Assembly: GCA_030645355.1 (NCBI GenBank)
Contig: JAUSNJ010000111.1
Span: 37,771-101,770, forward strand
Direction: 5' to 3'
Source of the DNA: Rhodoferax sp.
GTDB taxonomy: Bacteria > Pseudomonadota > Gammaproteobacteria > Burkholderiales > Burkholderiaceae_C
DNA: 64,000 bases
Each line of letters begins with the position of its first letter. The first letter of the stretch is position 1. The notes beneath the pieces are model-generated. The model did no database searches. It was not told the DNA's origin and saw only the letters and a list, made by a program, of their open reading frames with translations. Below are positions 35,515 through 45,657 of this stretch, piece after piece. The translations under genes and the position numbers were made by a program.

Positions 35515-36855
35515 TCAGACCAGGCCGTTGGCTGTTGCCAGCAAATACCCCACCAGACAGGATGTGGACACGCCGATCAGTCCCGGCAGGATGAAGCTAT
35601 GGTTGATCACGTACTTGCCGATGTGGGTGGTGCCCGAGCGGTCGAACTGGATGGCGGCCAGGTCACTGGGGTAGGTGGGCAGGATGTAGTAGCCGTACGA
35701 GGCTGCAGCAAACGCCACGATGTAGCCGGGCGGTACACCAATGGCCAGACCCACCGGCACCATGGCGCTGATCGCCGCCGCTTGCGAGTTGACCAGCTTG
35801 GACACCAGCAGCAGGGCAATGGCGTAGGTCCAGGGCTGGGTCTTTACCAGGTCGGTCAGGGCCGCCTTGAGTTCAGGCAGATGGGCTTCAAACACGGTAT
35901 CGGCCATCCAGGCAATCCCGAAGACTGCGACCACGGCGACCATACCGGCCCGAAACACTTCGGTCTTGCCAATGGTTGAGGGGTCGGTTTGGGTGAACAC
36001 AATCATCAGCGCGCCGGCCAGCAACATGAACATCTGGATCGTCAGCACCATGGACAGCGGCTTGCCGCCGATCAACGGACGCAGGGATGTGAAGGCGCCC
36101 AGAATGGCCACCACAACGATGGAGCCGACAAAGATCCACATCGCCGTCCACTGGCTGGCGGAGAGTTTTTTGCCCATCAGCGTGGCGCTCTCACCATAGA
36201 TGATCTGGTGTTGTGCCGGGTCGGTCAGGCGCTTCTGGAACACGGGGTCGTCGGCCAGGTCCTTGCCGCGGAACCAGCTGAAAATGCCGATCAGCAGCAC
36301 CCCGGCCAGTGTCGACGGGATGGTGATCGACAGCACCTGGATGAAGTCGATCACTTGGCCGTTCACCGGTGCTTTGGCCAGAAAGGCCACCAGCGACACC
36401 ACGGCCACGGATACCGGGCTGGCCAGAATGCCCATCTGGCTGGCCACGGAAGACGCCGCCATGGGCCGTTCGGGCCGGATGTCGTTCTTGATGGCAATGT
36501 CGTAGATGATGGGCAGCATGGTGTAGACCACGTGGCCCGTGCCGCACAGAATGGTCAGCAGACAGGTCGTGAACGGCGCCAGGATGGAAACGTATTTGGG
36601 GTTGTTGCGCAGAATCTTTTCCGCACCCTTGAGCAGCACTTCCAGACCACCCGATGCCTGCAACGTGGCCGAGGCGGCGACGACGGCGATGATGGTCAGC
36701 ATCACATCCACAGGCGGCTTGCCGGGTGGCAGCTTGAAGGCGAACGTCATGATGACAATGCCGATGCCGCCCAGCAGCCCCAGCGCCACACCGCCTTTTC
36801 GGGCGCCATAAAACAGGCAGATCAGGATGATGGCAACTTGCAAAAGAATATCCAT
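35515..36855 (-). CDS. Anaerobic C4-dicarboxylate transporter (Dcu family)
   Basis: 446 residues, about 11-12 hydrophobic segments. [21 protein letters not shown] and [41 protein letters not shown] are the conserved Dcu core; the C-terminus [18 protein letters not shown] is also typical. DcuA/B exchange fumarate, malate or aspartate for succinate at the inner membrane, usually during fumarate respiration. An FNR box lies 72-85 bp upstream of the ATG, in agreement with anaerobic induction. DcuA and DcuB are not separated from sequence alone. Confidence 0.92.
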   Translation of the reverse strand: MDILLQVAIILICLFYGARKGGVALGLLGGIGIVIMTFAFKLPPGKPPVDVMLTIIAVVAASATLQASGGLEVLLKGAEKILRNNPKYVSILAPFTTCLLTILCGTGHVVYTMLPIIYDIAIKNDIRPERPMAASSVASQMGILASPVSVAVVSLVAFLAKAPVNGQVIDFIQVLSITIPSTLAGVLLIGIFSWFRGKDLADDPVFQKRLTDPAQHQIIYGESATLMGKKLSASQWTAMWIFVGSIVVVAILGAFTSLRPLIGGKPLSMVLTIQMFMLLAGALMIVFTQTDPSTIGKTEVFRAGMVAVVAVFGIAWMADTVFEAHLPELKAALTDLVKTQPWTYAIALLLVSKLVNSQAAAISAMVPVGLAIGVPPGYIVAFAAASYGYYILPTYPSDLAAIQFDRSGTTHIGKYVINHSFILPGLIGVSTSCLVGYLLATANGLV

Positions 36856-36926
36856 GGCAACGCTCCTTCAGTTGGGTGCAACTGTAGTCTCGATCAGGGT
36901 AAACCCGTACATTGAATGAGTCAAAC

Positions 36927-36940
36927 TTGACTTGCATCAA
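36927..36940. promoter_or_regulatory. FNR box between dcu and the radical SAM gene
   Basis: TTGACTTGCATCAA matches TTGAY-N4-ATCAA. It lies between divergent genes: 72 bp from the dcu ATG and 51 bp from the radical SAM ATG. On the dcu side a weak TTTACC-type -10 lies at roughly class II spacing. Confidence 0.7.
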
Positions 36941-36990
36941 TCAATTAAGTGCCGCGTCCGGTGCGAACTGGTGTGCTGAATAATCCCCGC

Positions 36991-38535
36991 ATGGTTTTCT
37001 CTTCCTCCGACATTGTTCTTTGCACGTTGAATGCAAAGTACATCCACGCCTCGCTGGGTCTGCGTTACCTGTTGGCCAATATGGGCGATCTGGAGGAACG
37101 CACCGTGTTGCGGGAGTTCACCATTGCCCGCAAACCACAGGAGCTGGCAGACGAACTGCTGGCGTTGCAACCCCGTGTCATTGGTTTTGGCGTGTATATC
37201 TGGAACGTGGCTGAGACCACTGAACTGGTGCGCCTGCTGAAGGCCGCGCAGCCCGAAATAAAGGTGGTGCTGGGCGGGCCCGAGGTCAGCCATGAGTGGG
37301 CCGAACAGGCCATCGTCGGCTTGTCCGATCATGTGATCACGGGCTGGGGCGATGTGAGCTTTCCCGCACTGTGTCGAGCCCTGCTGCATGGGCCGCAGCC
37401 GCTGATGAAGGTGCTGGCGGGCGAGCAGCCAGACCTGGACACCCTGGTTCTGCCCTATGCCCACTACACCGATGCCGACCTGGCGCACCGTCTGCTGTAT
37501 GTAGAGGCCTCGCGCGGCTGCCCGTTCAAGTGCGAGTTTTGCCTGAGTTCGCTGGACAAGACGGCCAGGGCCTTTGCGCTCGATGGCTTTCTTGCAGAGA
37601 TGGACACGCTGTACCAGCGCGGCGCGCGCAATTTCAAGTTTGTGGACCGCACCTTCAATCTGAAGATTGACGCGTCGGTGCGCATTCTGGAATTTTTCCT
37701 GGAACGCCTGACCGACGGCTTGTTCGTGCACTTCGAGGTCATCCCAGACCATTTGCCCGACCGGCTCAAGGCCTTGATCGCGCAGTTCCCACCGGGTGTG
37801 TTGCAGCTGGAGGTGGGCATCCAGACTTTCAATGTGGAGGTGCAGCAGCGCATCTCGCGCCGCCAGGACAACGACAAGACCGAAGCCAATCTGGCCTGGC
37901 TGGTGCAACAGTCAGCTGCCCACCTACACACCGATCTGATCTTCAGTCTGCCCGGCGAAACACTGGACAGTTTTGCCGCCGGCTTTGACCGTCTGCATGC
38001 CTTGCATCCGCATGAGATTCAACTGGGCTTGCTCAAGCGGCTGCGCGGGACTCCCATTGCACGCCATACCGTGGCACATGGCATGGTGTACGACACCCGC
38101 CCGCCGTACGCTGTGCAGCAGACGGCGGTGGTCGACGCGGCGACCGTGCAGCGCTTTACCCGCCTGGCGCGTTACTGGGACCTGGTGGCTAACTCGGGCC
38201 GCTTTGCCCGCACGCTGGGCGTCTTGCTCGCAGGCACCTCGGCGTTTGCGGCCTTTCTGGCCTGGAGCGACTGGTTGTGGCGGACCACGGGCAAAACCCA
38301 CGGCTTGACCCCGGAGGACCTGGTCGATGCGCTGTTCGACTACTTGACCCGCCGGCGTGGTGTGCCCATGGAGGCAGCAAGGCAGCTGTTGCTGGAAGAC
38401 TATGTAGGCAGTGGCGCCCATGCCCGCCCACGCTGTCTGCACGCGGTGCTGCCCCGGCCTCTGGCGCCGCAGCACAGCATCAAGGCCCGCCAGCTGGCGC
38501 AGCGTCAGGCGCAACATGGGCGTCGTGCAGGGTGA
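36991..38535 (+). CDS. B12-binding domain radical SAM protein (DUF4080 type)
   Basis: 514 residues from ATG 36991; a GTG 14 codons upstream is possible. The N-terminal B12-binding fold (IVLCTLNAKYIHASLGLRYL ... VGGPEVSHE) is followed by the radical SAM cluster motif CPFKCEFC (Cys177, Cys181, Cys184) and a TIM-barrel with QLEVGIQTF. A C-terminal DUF4080 region completes it. Such proteins use cobalamin and SAM for methyl or radical chemistry on unknown substrates. Oxygen-sensitive Fe-S chemistry fits the shared FNR box. No clear operon partner. Confidence 0.88.
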   Translation: MVFSSSDIVLCTLNAKYIHASLGLRYLLANMGDLEERTVLREFTIARKPQELADELLALQPRVIGFGVYIWNVAETTELVRLLKAAQPEIKVVLGGPEVSHEWAEQAIVGLSDHVITGWGDVSFPALCRALLHGPQPLMKVLAGEQPDLDTLVLPYAHYTDADLAHRLLYVEASRGCPFKCEFCLSSLDKTARAFALDGFLAEMDTLYQRGARNFKFVDRTFNLKIDASVRILEFFLERLTDGLFVHFEVIPDHLPDRLKALIAQFPPGVLQLEVGIQTFNVEVQQRISRRQDNDKTEANLAWLVQQSAAHLHTDLIFSLPGETLDSFAAGFDRLHALHPHEIQLGLLKRLRGTPIARHTVAHGMVYDTRPPYAVQQTAVVDAATVQRFTRLARYWDLVANSGRFARTLGVLLAGTSAFAAFLAWSDWLWRTTGKTHGLTPEDLVDALFDYLTRRRGVPMEAARQLLLEDYVGSGAHARPRCLHAVLPRPLAPQHSIKARQLAQRQAQHGRRAG

Positions 38536-38578
38536 GCGCGTATTGACCGCAGACCACTAGACACTGATACTTCCGCCC

Positions 38579-39469
38579 ATGCCGACCCCCACACCCGAAC
38601 CGCAAACGCCAGCAACTGACGCTGCGGCGGTTCACGCGGCGTATCTGTCTGCACCACTACGGGATCTGGACGCATGGACGCGCTATTTCCGGGATGCGCC
38701 CATCCCCGTGCTGGCCAGCACATCGCGGGCGATCGAGGTCTTGCGTGCCGACGAAGACAACGTCGATGCCAGTATGCTGGCCACGGTGATCGAAGCAGAT
38801 CCGCTGATGACTCTGAAGCTGTTGGCGCATGTGGCCAGCAAGCGCCGCCCGGGCACCTTTACGGAAACCGAAAGCGTCACCACCTCGCTGGTGATGACCG
38901 GCATCTCCCCCTTCTTCAGAAGCTTTGGCGTGCAGCCCACCGTTGAAGACTGGCTGCACGACCAGCCACAGGCGCTGGAAGGGTTGCGGACCTTGCTGCG
39001 CCGCTGCGAGCGGGCTGCGCACTTCGCCCTGGGCTTTGCGGTGCACCGCGGCGACACCGATGTGGGGGTGATTCGCCTGGCAGCTTTTCTATATGACTTT
39101 GCCGAGCTGCTGATGTGGTGCCACGCACCGACGTTGCAGCTGTACATGGCCCAGGCGCAGCGGGCCGACTCCACCCTGCGCACCGCAACCGTTCAGCGTG
39201 GCGTGCTCAATATCGAGCTTGATGACCTGCGCCAGACTTTGATGAAGATGTGGCACCTGCCGGAGCTGCTGGTGCGCATCAGTGACAACCGCCATGCCGA
39301 CCAGGCCATCGTGCGCAACGTCGTGCTGGCCGTGCGCCTGGCCCGCCACACCATGCACGGCTGGGACAACCCGGCCTTGCCGGACGATATCGAAGACATC
39401 GCCAAACTGCTGAACTCGGTGCCCCGGGCGACGCTGGCCTTTGTGCACAAGATAGACCACGCCATTTAG
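38579..39469 (+). CDS. HDOD-domain signalling protein
   Basis: 296 residues. A divergent HDOD domain covers about 35-260: IPVLASTSRAIEVL opens it and ASMLATVIEADPLMTLKLLAHV is the characteristic helix; the metal His-Asp of true HD hydrolases is not retained. HDOD proteins act as c-di-GMP or stress-signalling scaffolds without known catalysis. It follows the radical SAM gene by 43 bp on the same strand and ends in a 4-bp tail-to-tail overlap with gspF. Confidence 0.82.
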   Translation: MPTPTPEPQTPATDAAAVHAAYLSAPLRDLDAWTRYFRDAPIPVLASTSRAIEVLRADEDNVDASMLATVIEADPLMTLKLLAHVASKRRPGTFTETESVTTSLVMTGISPFFRSFGVQPTVEDWLHDQPQALEGLRTLLRRCERAAHFALGFAVHRGDTDVGVIRLAAFLYDFAELLMWCHAPTLQLYMAQAQRADSTLRTATVQRGVLNIELDDLRQTLMKMWHLPELLVRISDNRHADQAIVRNVVLAVRLARHTMHGWDNPALPDDIEDIAKLLNSVPRATLAFVHKIDHAI

Positions 39470-40698
39470 CGTACCAACTGGTTGAGCTGGATGATGGGCA
39501 GCAGCACCGCCAGCACGATCAGCATCACCACCAGACCCATGACCACGATCAGCAACGGTTCCAGCAGCGTGGCCAGTTGCATGGCGCGGCGCTGCACCTC
39601 GGTGCTGAGCTGGCGGGCCGCGCGCTCCAGCATCAGCGGCAGCTGGCCGGTCTGCTCGCCCAGGCGGGCAAACATGCTCAGCAGGCCGGGAAAGCGTTTT
39701 TTTTGTGCCAGCGCCGAGGCCAGTGGTGCCCCCTCGCGCACCAGCACCAGGGCATCGAGCGCATCAGTACGCATGGCCCGGTTGGACAGCGTGTCGGCCG
39801 CGGCCTGCAGCGCCTTCAGGATTGGCACACCCGCGGCTGCCAGCATGGACAGCGTGCCGGCAAAGCGGGCGGCGTTGTAGCCACGCGACAACCTACCCAA
39901 AATGGGTAGTGTTAGCCATGCGGCATCAAATTTTTCACGAAATGCGGCGTTAGCCCACGCAAAACGGCCACATATAGCTATTAAAACAATAGCAATCAGC
40001 ATCATCCAGCCCTGGTTGCGTACAAAGTTGCCCAGGCCCAGCATGATCACGGTCAGCAAGGGAAGTGCCCGCTTGCTGCCAGCAAACACTTCGGCCACCT
40101 GGGGCACCACGTAGCCCAGCAGGAACATCACGATGGTGATGGCCACCAGCGTCACGATGGCCGGGTACAACGCCGCGCCTACCAGCTGCGACTTCAGTGC
40201 CTGGCTCTGCTCCAGGTCGTCGGCCAGGCGCTCCAGCACCAGGCCCAGGTTGCCACTGTGCTCGCCAGCACCGACCACCGCGCAGTAGGTGGGGGCGAAC
40301 TCGCGCGGGTGCTGCGCCAGCGCCGTGGCAAAGGCCGTGCCGCCATTGACCTCGGAGCGCAACGCGGCCACCAGGTTGCGTTGGCGTTCGTCGTCGGCCT
40401 CTTCGGACAGTGCGGTCAGCGCGCGCTCCAGCGGCAAACCGGACGATACCAGCCCGGCGATCTGGCGCGTCCAGATGGCCAGTGCCGTCGCATTGAAGAC
40501 GCGCGACGTCCACAACGTCGTCGACTGCCGGGCGGTTTCGCTCGTACCTGCGACGCCCGGGCCCACTGGCTCCACGCCCAGTGGCACCAATGACTGGGCG
40601 CGCAGCAGGCCACGTGCGGCCTTGGCCGTATCGGCGTCTATGACACCTTTGCGGGTGCTGCCATTGGCATCGAGGGCTTCAAAGGAATAGGCGGGCAT
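39466..40698 (-). CDS. gspF: Type II secretion inner-membrane platform protein GspF
   Basis: 410 residues with the duplicated GspF domain (about 75-195 and 280-400) and three membrane helices near 170-190, 220-240 and 380-400. The N-terminus YSFEALDANGSTRKGVIDAD is typical. GspF links the GspE ATPase to the pseudopilus. Unusually it is separated from gspE by four genes, including the lipase pair. A GCTAT-N7-ATAGC repeat (39977-39993) encodes part of the second helix. Confidence 0.93.
   Translation of the reverse strand: MPAYSFEALDANGSTRKGVIDADTAKAARGLLRAQSLVPLGVEPVGPGVAGTSETARQSTTLWTSRVFNATALAIWTRQIAGLVSSGLPLERALTALSEEADDERQRNLVAALRSEVNGGTAFATALAQHPREFAPTYCAVVGAGEHSGNLGLVLERLADDLEQSQALKSQLVGAALYPAIVTLVAITIVMFLLGYVVPQVAEVFAGSKRALPLLTVIMLGLGNFVRNQGWMMLIAIVLIAICGRFAWANAAFREKFDAAWLTLPILGRLSRGYNAARFAGTLSMLAAAGVPILKALQAAADTLSNRAMRTDALDALVLVREGAPLASALAQKKRFPGLLSMFARLGEQTGQLPLMLERAARQLSTEVQRRAMQLATLLEPLLIVVMGLVVMLIVLAVLLPIIQLNQLVR
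39977..39993. repeat. GCTAT-N7-ATAGC repeat inside gspF
   Basis: Perfect inverted repeat with 7-nt loop in the coding sequence of a membrane helix (IAIVLIAIC). Flanks ATA and AATCA are shared with the copy at 35365. Confidence 0.62.
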
Positions 40699-40946
40699 GT
40701 GGCGATGTTAGCCGGTGATGATTCGCGGGGAGCAACCCTGCTCAATGGGCGAAACCCACCGCCAAGTCGCAGGGCGCATTCATGACGCCCAAGAAAACAT
40801 CTAGCAAAAAGTTTGATCTAAAACAATGATCCAGGATAAGTTTAAAGACTAGGGTAAACCCTTTGATTTATATCAATCAGGGCGGTTCTGGCCGCGGTTT
40901 CAATGGCCCCCGGGAATGTCCCCTGCTCCAAATTTTCGACTTCACT
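40699..40946. promoter_or_regulatory. ompW promoter region
   Basis: 248 bp between gspF and ompW starts (divergent). It contains a degenerate FNR-like site at 40813-40826 (right half AACAA), a perfect FNR box at 40863-40876 and a TTCAAT -10 hexamer at 40899-40904. The left part, about 100 bp, shows nothing I can name beyond being the gspF upstream sequence. Confidence 0.6.
40863..40876 (+). promoter_or_regulatory. FNR box of ompW
   Basis: TTGATTTATATCAA is a perfect FNR site. The TTCAAT hexamer follows after exactly 22 bp, the class II arrangement, predicting transcription from about 40911, 36 bp before the ATG. OmpW is an FNR-activated gene in enterobacteria, which supports the call. Confidence 0.82.
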
Positions 40947-41552
40947 ATGAAAAAACAAGTTATCGCCGCCGCTGTTTTGTGCACGCTCGTGTCGGGCGCC
41001 GCCTTCGCCCAGCAGGCCAAGGAAGGTCCGTTCATGGTTCGTGCTCGAGCAGTCAGCTTGAACAGCGCCAACGGCGACACCACCGGTTTGGGTTTGTCCG
41101 TCAACAACAAATGGATTCCTGAAGTGGATATCAGCTACTTCCTGAGCAAGAATCTGGCGGTCGAACTGATCCTGACCGTTCCCCAGAAGCATACGTTGAC
41201 GTCCTCTGCCCTGGGCAAGGAGATCGGTTCGCTGGAACACCTGCCACCCACGCTGCTGCTGCAGTACCACTTTGCCGGCAACGGCGGTGCCAAACCCTAT
41301 GTGGGTCTGGGCGTGAACTACACCAAGTTCACTGCGGTCGATATTCTCAATGGCGCGGTTGGCGTCAACAGCGACAGCTGGGGCGGAGCCCTGCAAGCCG
41401 GTGTGGATATCCCGCTGGGTGGCAATATGTACTTGAACTTCGACGTGAAGAAGGCCTACATCAAGACCGACGTGTATATCGGCACGGCGAACCAGGGCAC
41501 GTTCAAAGTTGATCCCGTTCTCGTCGGCGTGGGCCTCGGCTGGCGCTTCTAA
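40947..41552 (+). CDS. ompW: OmpW-family outer-membrane protein
   Basis: 201 residues from ATG 40947. Signal peptide MKKQVIAAAVLCTLVSGAAFA|QQ. The mature protein has eight predicted strands and the OmpW signatures EGPFMVRARAVSL, DISYFLSKNLAVELILTVPQKH, PTLLLQYHF and the closing VGVGLGWRF. It forms a small eight-stranded pore with a hydrophobic gallery for small apolar compounds. The FNR box upstream suggests induction without oxygen. A perfect terminator follows the stop. Confidence 0.93.
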   Translation: MKKQVIAAAVLCTLVSGAAFAQQAKEGPFMVRARAVSLNSANGDTTGLGLSVNNKWIPEVDISYFLSKNLAVELILTVPQKHTLTSSALGKEIGSLEHLPPTLLLQYHFAGNGGAKPYVGLGVNYTKFTAVDILNGAVGVNSDSWGGALQAGVDIPLGGNMYLNFDVKKAYIKTDVYIGTANQGTFKVDPVLVGVGLGWRF

Positions 41553-41576
41553 TTCTCTAGCGTTTCTCAAAGGTTG

Positions 41577-41611
41577 GCCCTGCCGCGCGCTGCGCGGCAG
41601 GGCTTTTTTTT
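41577..41611 (+). terminator. Strong rho-independent terminator after ompW
   Basis: A perfect 12-bp GC-rich stem GCCCTGCCGCGC/GCGCGGCAGGGC with a 3-nt loop, followed by eight T. It isolates ompW from the lipase gene. Confidence 0.93.
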
Positions 41612-42792
<1,181 letters not shown>

Positions 42793-42799
42793 CCCCGCC

Positions 42800-43774
42800 A
42801 TGCAACTGAGCCGCTCCACCCCGGTCGGCCTGGGCTTGCTCGCCGTGGCGCTTGTGGCAGGCGGCTTGCTGGCCGGGTGGCCAGCGGCTGAGCCCGTCAG
42901 CCAAAGCATTGCGGTGATTGGCCCGGTCAGCCGGGCCTCACCGTTTGTGCGCTCCATGCAAGATACGTTGCCCGATGGCGATTTAAGGACCATGCAGGCG
43001 GGCTCCAAGGCGGGCGCTACCGGTGTCTTGGCCTATGGCGAGCTCAAACGCCTGTTTGACTACTACCTCAGCGCCGTAGGCGAACAAAGCATAGAGACCA
43101 TCACGCTGCAAATCCGCAGCGAGCTGGACCGCCGCTTGCCACCCGAACAGGCCAAAAAGGCGCAACGCCTGCTGGCCCTGTATATCGAATTCAAACGCGA
43201 GCTGGTGCGCCTGGAAACCCAGCCCCAACTGGCTGGAAATGGCGTGCAAGCCATACGCGCGCGCCTGCTGACCATGCAGGATCTGCGCAGCCGCTACTTC
43301 AACGAAGAAGAAACGCAGGGCATGTTTGGCTTTGACGATGCCTACGACCTGGACGCCATCGCCCGTCTGGAGATCAGCCAGAACCCCGAACTCAGTGCGG
43401 TGCAAAAACAGCAGCAGTTGGCAGCGGTGGATGCCGCCATGCCGACGGATTTGCGCAGGGAGCGCGAGGCCAGCATTGTGGTGGTCCGTGTGGAGCAGCA
43501 AGCCCAGGAATTGCGCGCCAAGGGCGCCAGTGAAGACGATATCTACCGCATGCGTGCAAAGGAATTCGACCCGCAGGCGGCCGCACGGCTGGCCGATGTG
43601 GACCGCGAAGAGGTGGCCTGGAAAGCGCGTATTGCCAGATACCAGGACGAACGCAGCAAGCTGCTGAAGGCCCAGGCCAATGCCACGGAGTCCGAGCGCC
43701 AGACGGTGCTGGCCCAACTGCAGCAAACCTACTTCACCGAGGCTGAGCGTCCGCGACTGGCGGCTTACGAGTAG
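42800..43774 (+). CDS. lifO: Lipase-specific foldase (lipase modulator)
   Basis: 324 residues. An N-terminal membrane anchor (about 10-27) is followed by a helical periplasmic arm. The diagnostic motif RLFDYYLSAVGE lies at 84-95, with Arg84, Phe86, Asp87 and Tyr88 corresponding to the RxxFDY sequence needed for foldase function. It holds the lipase during folding before type II export. It begins seven bp after the lipase stop. No catalytic activity is expected. Confidence 0.92.
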   Translation: MQLSRSTPVGLGLLAVALVAGGLLAGWPAAEPVSQSIAVIGPVSRASPFVRSMQDTLPDGDLRTMQAGSKAGATGVLAYGELKRLFDYYLSAVGEQSIETITLQIRSELDRRLPPEQAKKAQRLLALYIEFKRELVRLETQPQLAGNGVQAIRARLLTMQDLRSRYFNEEETQGMFGFDDAYDLDAIARLEISQNPELSAVQKQQQLAAVDAAMPTDLRREREASIVVVRVEQQAQELRAKGASEDDIYRMRAKEFDPQAAARLADVDREEVAWKARIARYQDERSKLLKAQANATESERQTVLAQLQQTYFTEAERPRLAAYE

Positions 43775-43801
43775 GGCCGCAGACCGCCTCTTTTGCCGGC
43801 C

Positions 43802-44167
43802 TCAGTGGGCCAGGCGCTTGCCGTGGGGCAGGCTGGCCAGACGGGCAAACAGGCTGCGGCAGTAGCCGTTGATGGCCAGGCACTTGTTGATTTCATCCAC
43901 GGGCAGCGGACCGGACACCACGACGATGTCATTGGCACTGTCGATGGCACCGCTGGCACGCAGGCGTCGGCGCGTGTTGCTGGCCCAGGAATGGATGCGT
44001 GTCGGGTTGCCGTGCTCGTGCAGCTCGCCGGTGCGCACGTCAAACGCGATGGCCACGGTTTCCGTCATCAGGCGCAGCCGGTGCTCACCGGTGGCCTTGC
44101 TGGGCGGCGTACTCAAATCGTACAAATGGTAGCGGCCTTGCTTGAGCTGGTATTGGAGAGAAGACAT
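43802..44167 (-). CDS. Conserved-looking hypothetical protein
   Basis: 121 residues from ATG 44167, with AAGGAA five bases upstream. Basic and soluble; contains TVAIAFDVRTGELHEHGNP and NDIVVVSGPLPVDEINKCL, then a Cys-containing C-terminus. No domain, signal or membrane helix is recognised. It is on the strand of gspE, 80 bp downstream of it, so it may be the last gene of the gsp operon, and it converges on the foldase gene with 27 bp between. Confidence 0.6.
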   Translation of the reverse strand: MSSLQYQLKQGRYHLYDLSTPPSKATGEHRLRLMTETVAIAFDVRTGELHEHGNPTRIHSWASNTRRRLRASGAIDSANDIVVVSGPLPVDEINKCLAINGYCRSLFARLASLPHGKRLAH

Positions 44168-44247
44168 GCGGTTTCCTTGGTCAACCGATTGTGTGCCGCT
44201 GCAGGCAGATCAAAAATGAAAGAAGGCGGCAAATCACCGGGCAAATA

Positions 44248-45645
44248 TCAGTCGCGCGTCACGCGGACCAGTTCTTCGCGGGATGTGATGCCGCTTTGCA
44301 CCAGGCGCTCGCCGTCTTCGCGCATCAGCGTCATGCCGTCGGCGATGGCCGCCGTGCGGATGTCGGCCTCGGATGCCTGGTGGTGAATCTGTGCACGGAT
44401 GGCGTCATTGGTTACCAGCAGTTCAAACACGCCGGTGCGTCCCAGGTAGCCGGTGTGGCCACACGCCGGGCAACCCACTCCGTGGCACGTGGTACAGAGC
44501 TTGCGCAGCAAGCGCTGGGCCAGCACACCCAGCAATGATGAGCTGAGCAGGAAGGGCTCTATCCCCATATCGGTCAGCCGCGTCACCGCGCTGGCCGCGT
44601 CATTGGTGTGCAGCGTGGCCAGCACCAGGTGCCCGGTGAGCGACGCCTGGATGGCGATTTGCGCGGTCTCAAAATCGCGGATCTCGCCGATCATGATGAC
44701 GTCCGGGTCCTGGCGCAGGATGGCACGCAAGGCCTTGGCAAAGTCCAGGTCGATCTTGGCGTTGACCTGGGTCTGCCCCACGCCCGCCAGTTCATATTCG
44801 ATTGGGTCTTCCACAGTCATGATGTTCTGCCGGCGCGTGTCGAGCTTCTGCAGCGCGGCGTACAGCGTCGTGGTTTTGCCGGAGCCCGTGGGCCCGGTCA
44901 CCAGAATGATGCCGTGCGGTTGGGCCACCAGGTGCTCGAAGCGTTGCAGCACATCGCCCTGCATGCCCACCGATTCCAGGCTGAGCTTGCCGCCGCTCTT
45001 GTCCAGCAGACGCAGCACGGCGCGTTCGCCGTGCGCACTGGGCAGGGTGCTGACGCGCACATCGACCCCGCGGGTGCCGATGCGCAAGGATATGCGCCCG
45101 TCTTGCGGCAGGCGCTTCTCGGCAATGTCGAGGTCGGCCATGATCTTCAGGCGCGAAATCAGCGCGGCGTGCAGCGCGCGGTTGGGCTGCACGACATCGC
45201 GCAGCGAGCCGTCGACGCGGAAGCGCACGCTGGAGTGGCGCTCGTAGGGCTCGATGTGGATGTCGCTGGCGCCATCGCGTGCAGCCTGTGTCAGCAGGGC
45301 GTTGAGCATGCGGATGATGGGTGCATCGTCGGAGGTCTCCAGCAGGTCTTCAATCGCCGGCAGGGCCTGCATCATGCGTGACAGGTCGACATCGGCCTCC
45401 ACCTCGCTGATGACAGTGGCGGCGCTGGATTCGCTTTGTGCGTAGGCCGCGCTGATGCGCTGGCGCAGCAGTTCAGCGGCTTGCGTCTCCACGTGGGGTA
45501 CGCCGAACTTGCGCATGACCTCGCCGACCGCACTGCGCTGGGCCGCGGTGTCCAGCGCATGCAGCCACAGCGTCAGTGCGCCATCCTGGTCTTCCAGCAG
45601 CAGTTCGTGGCTGCGTGCAAAGGCGTAGGGCAAAGGGTACTGCAT
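44248..45645 (-). CDS. gspE: Type II secretion ATPase GspE
   Basis: 465 residues. Walker [11 protein letters not shown] at 251-260, Asp box and Walker [12 protein letters not shown], His box [12 protein letters not shown], and the zinc tetracysteine [13 protein letters not shown] at about 388-400. The first 90 residues are shorter than in Escherichia/Vibrio GspE but match other beta-proteobacteria. It powers pseudopilus assembly from the cytoplasmic side. It starts 12 bp after the gspD stop. Alternative frames inside it are shadows. Confidence 0.95.
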   Translation of the reverse strand: MQYPLPYAFARSHELLLEDQDGALTLWLHALDTAAQRSAVGEVMRKFGVPHVETQAAELLRQRISAAYAQSESSAATVISEVEADVDLSRMMQALPAIEDLLETSDDAPIIRMLNALLTQAARDGASDIHIEPYERHSSVRFRVDGSLRDVVQPNRALHAALISRLKIMADLDIAEKRLPQDGRISLRIGTRGVDVRVSTLPSAHGERAVLRLLDKSGGKLSLESVGMQGDVLQRFEHLVAQPHGIILVTGPTGSGKTTTLYAALQKLDTRRQNIMTVEDPIEYELAGVGQTQVNAKIDLDFAKALRAILRQDPDVIMIGEIRDFETAQIAIQASLTGHLVLATLHTNDAASAVTRLTDMGIEPFLLSSSLLGVLAQRLLRKLCTTCHGVGCPACGHTGYLGRTGVFELLVTNDAIRAQIHHQASEADIRTAAIADGMTLMREDGERLVQSGITSREELVRVTRD

Positions 45646-45657
45646 GCGAGTCCCTGT

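Noticed and set aside
40813..40826. Second FNR site upstream of ompW as a separate feature
   Set aside because: Right half-site is AACAA instead of ATCAA; mentioned only as degenerate.
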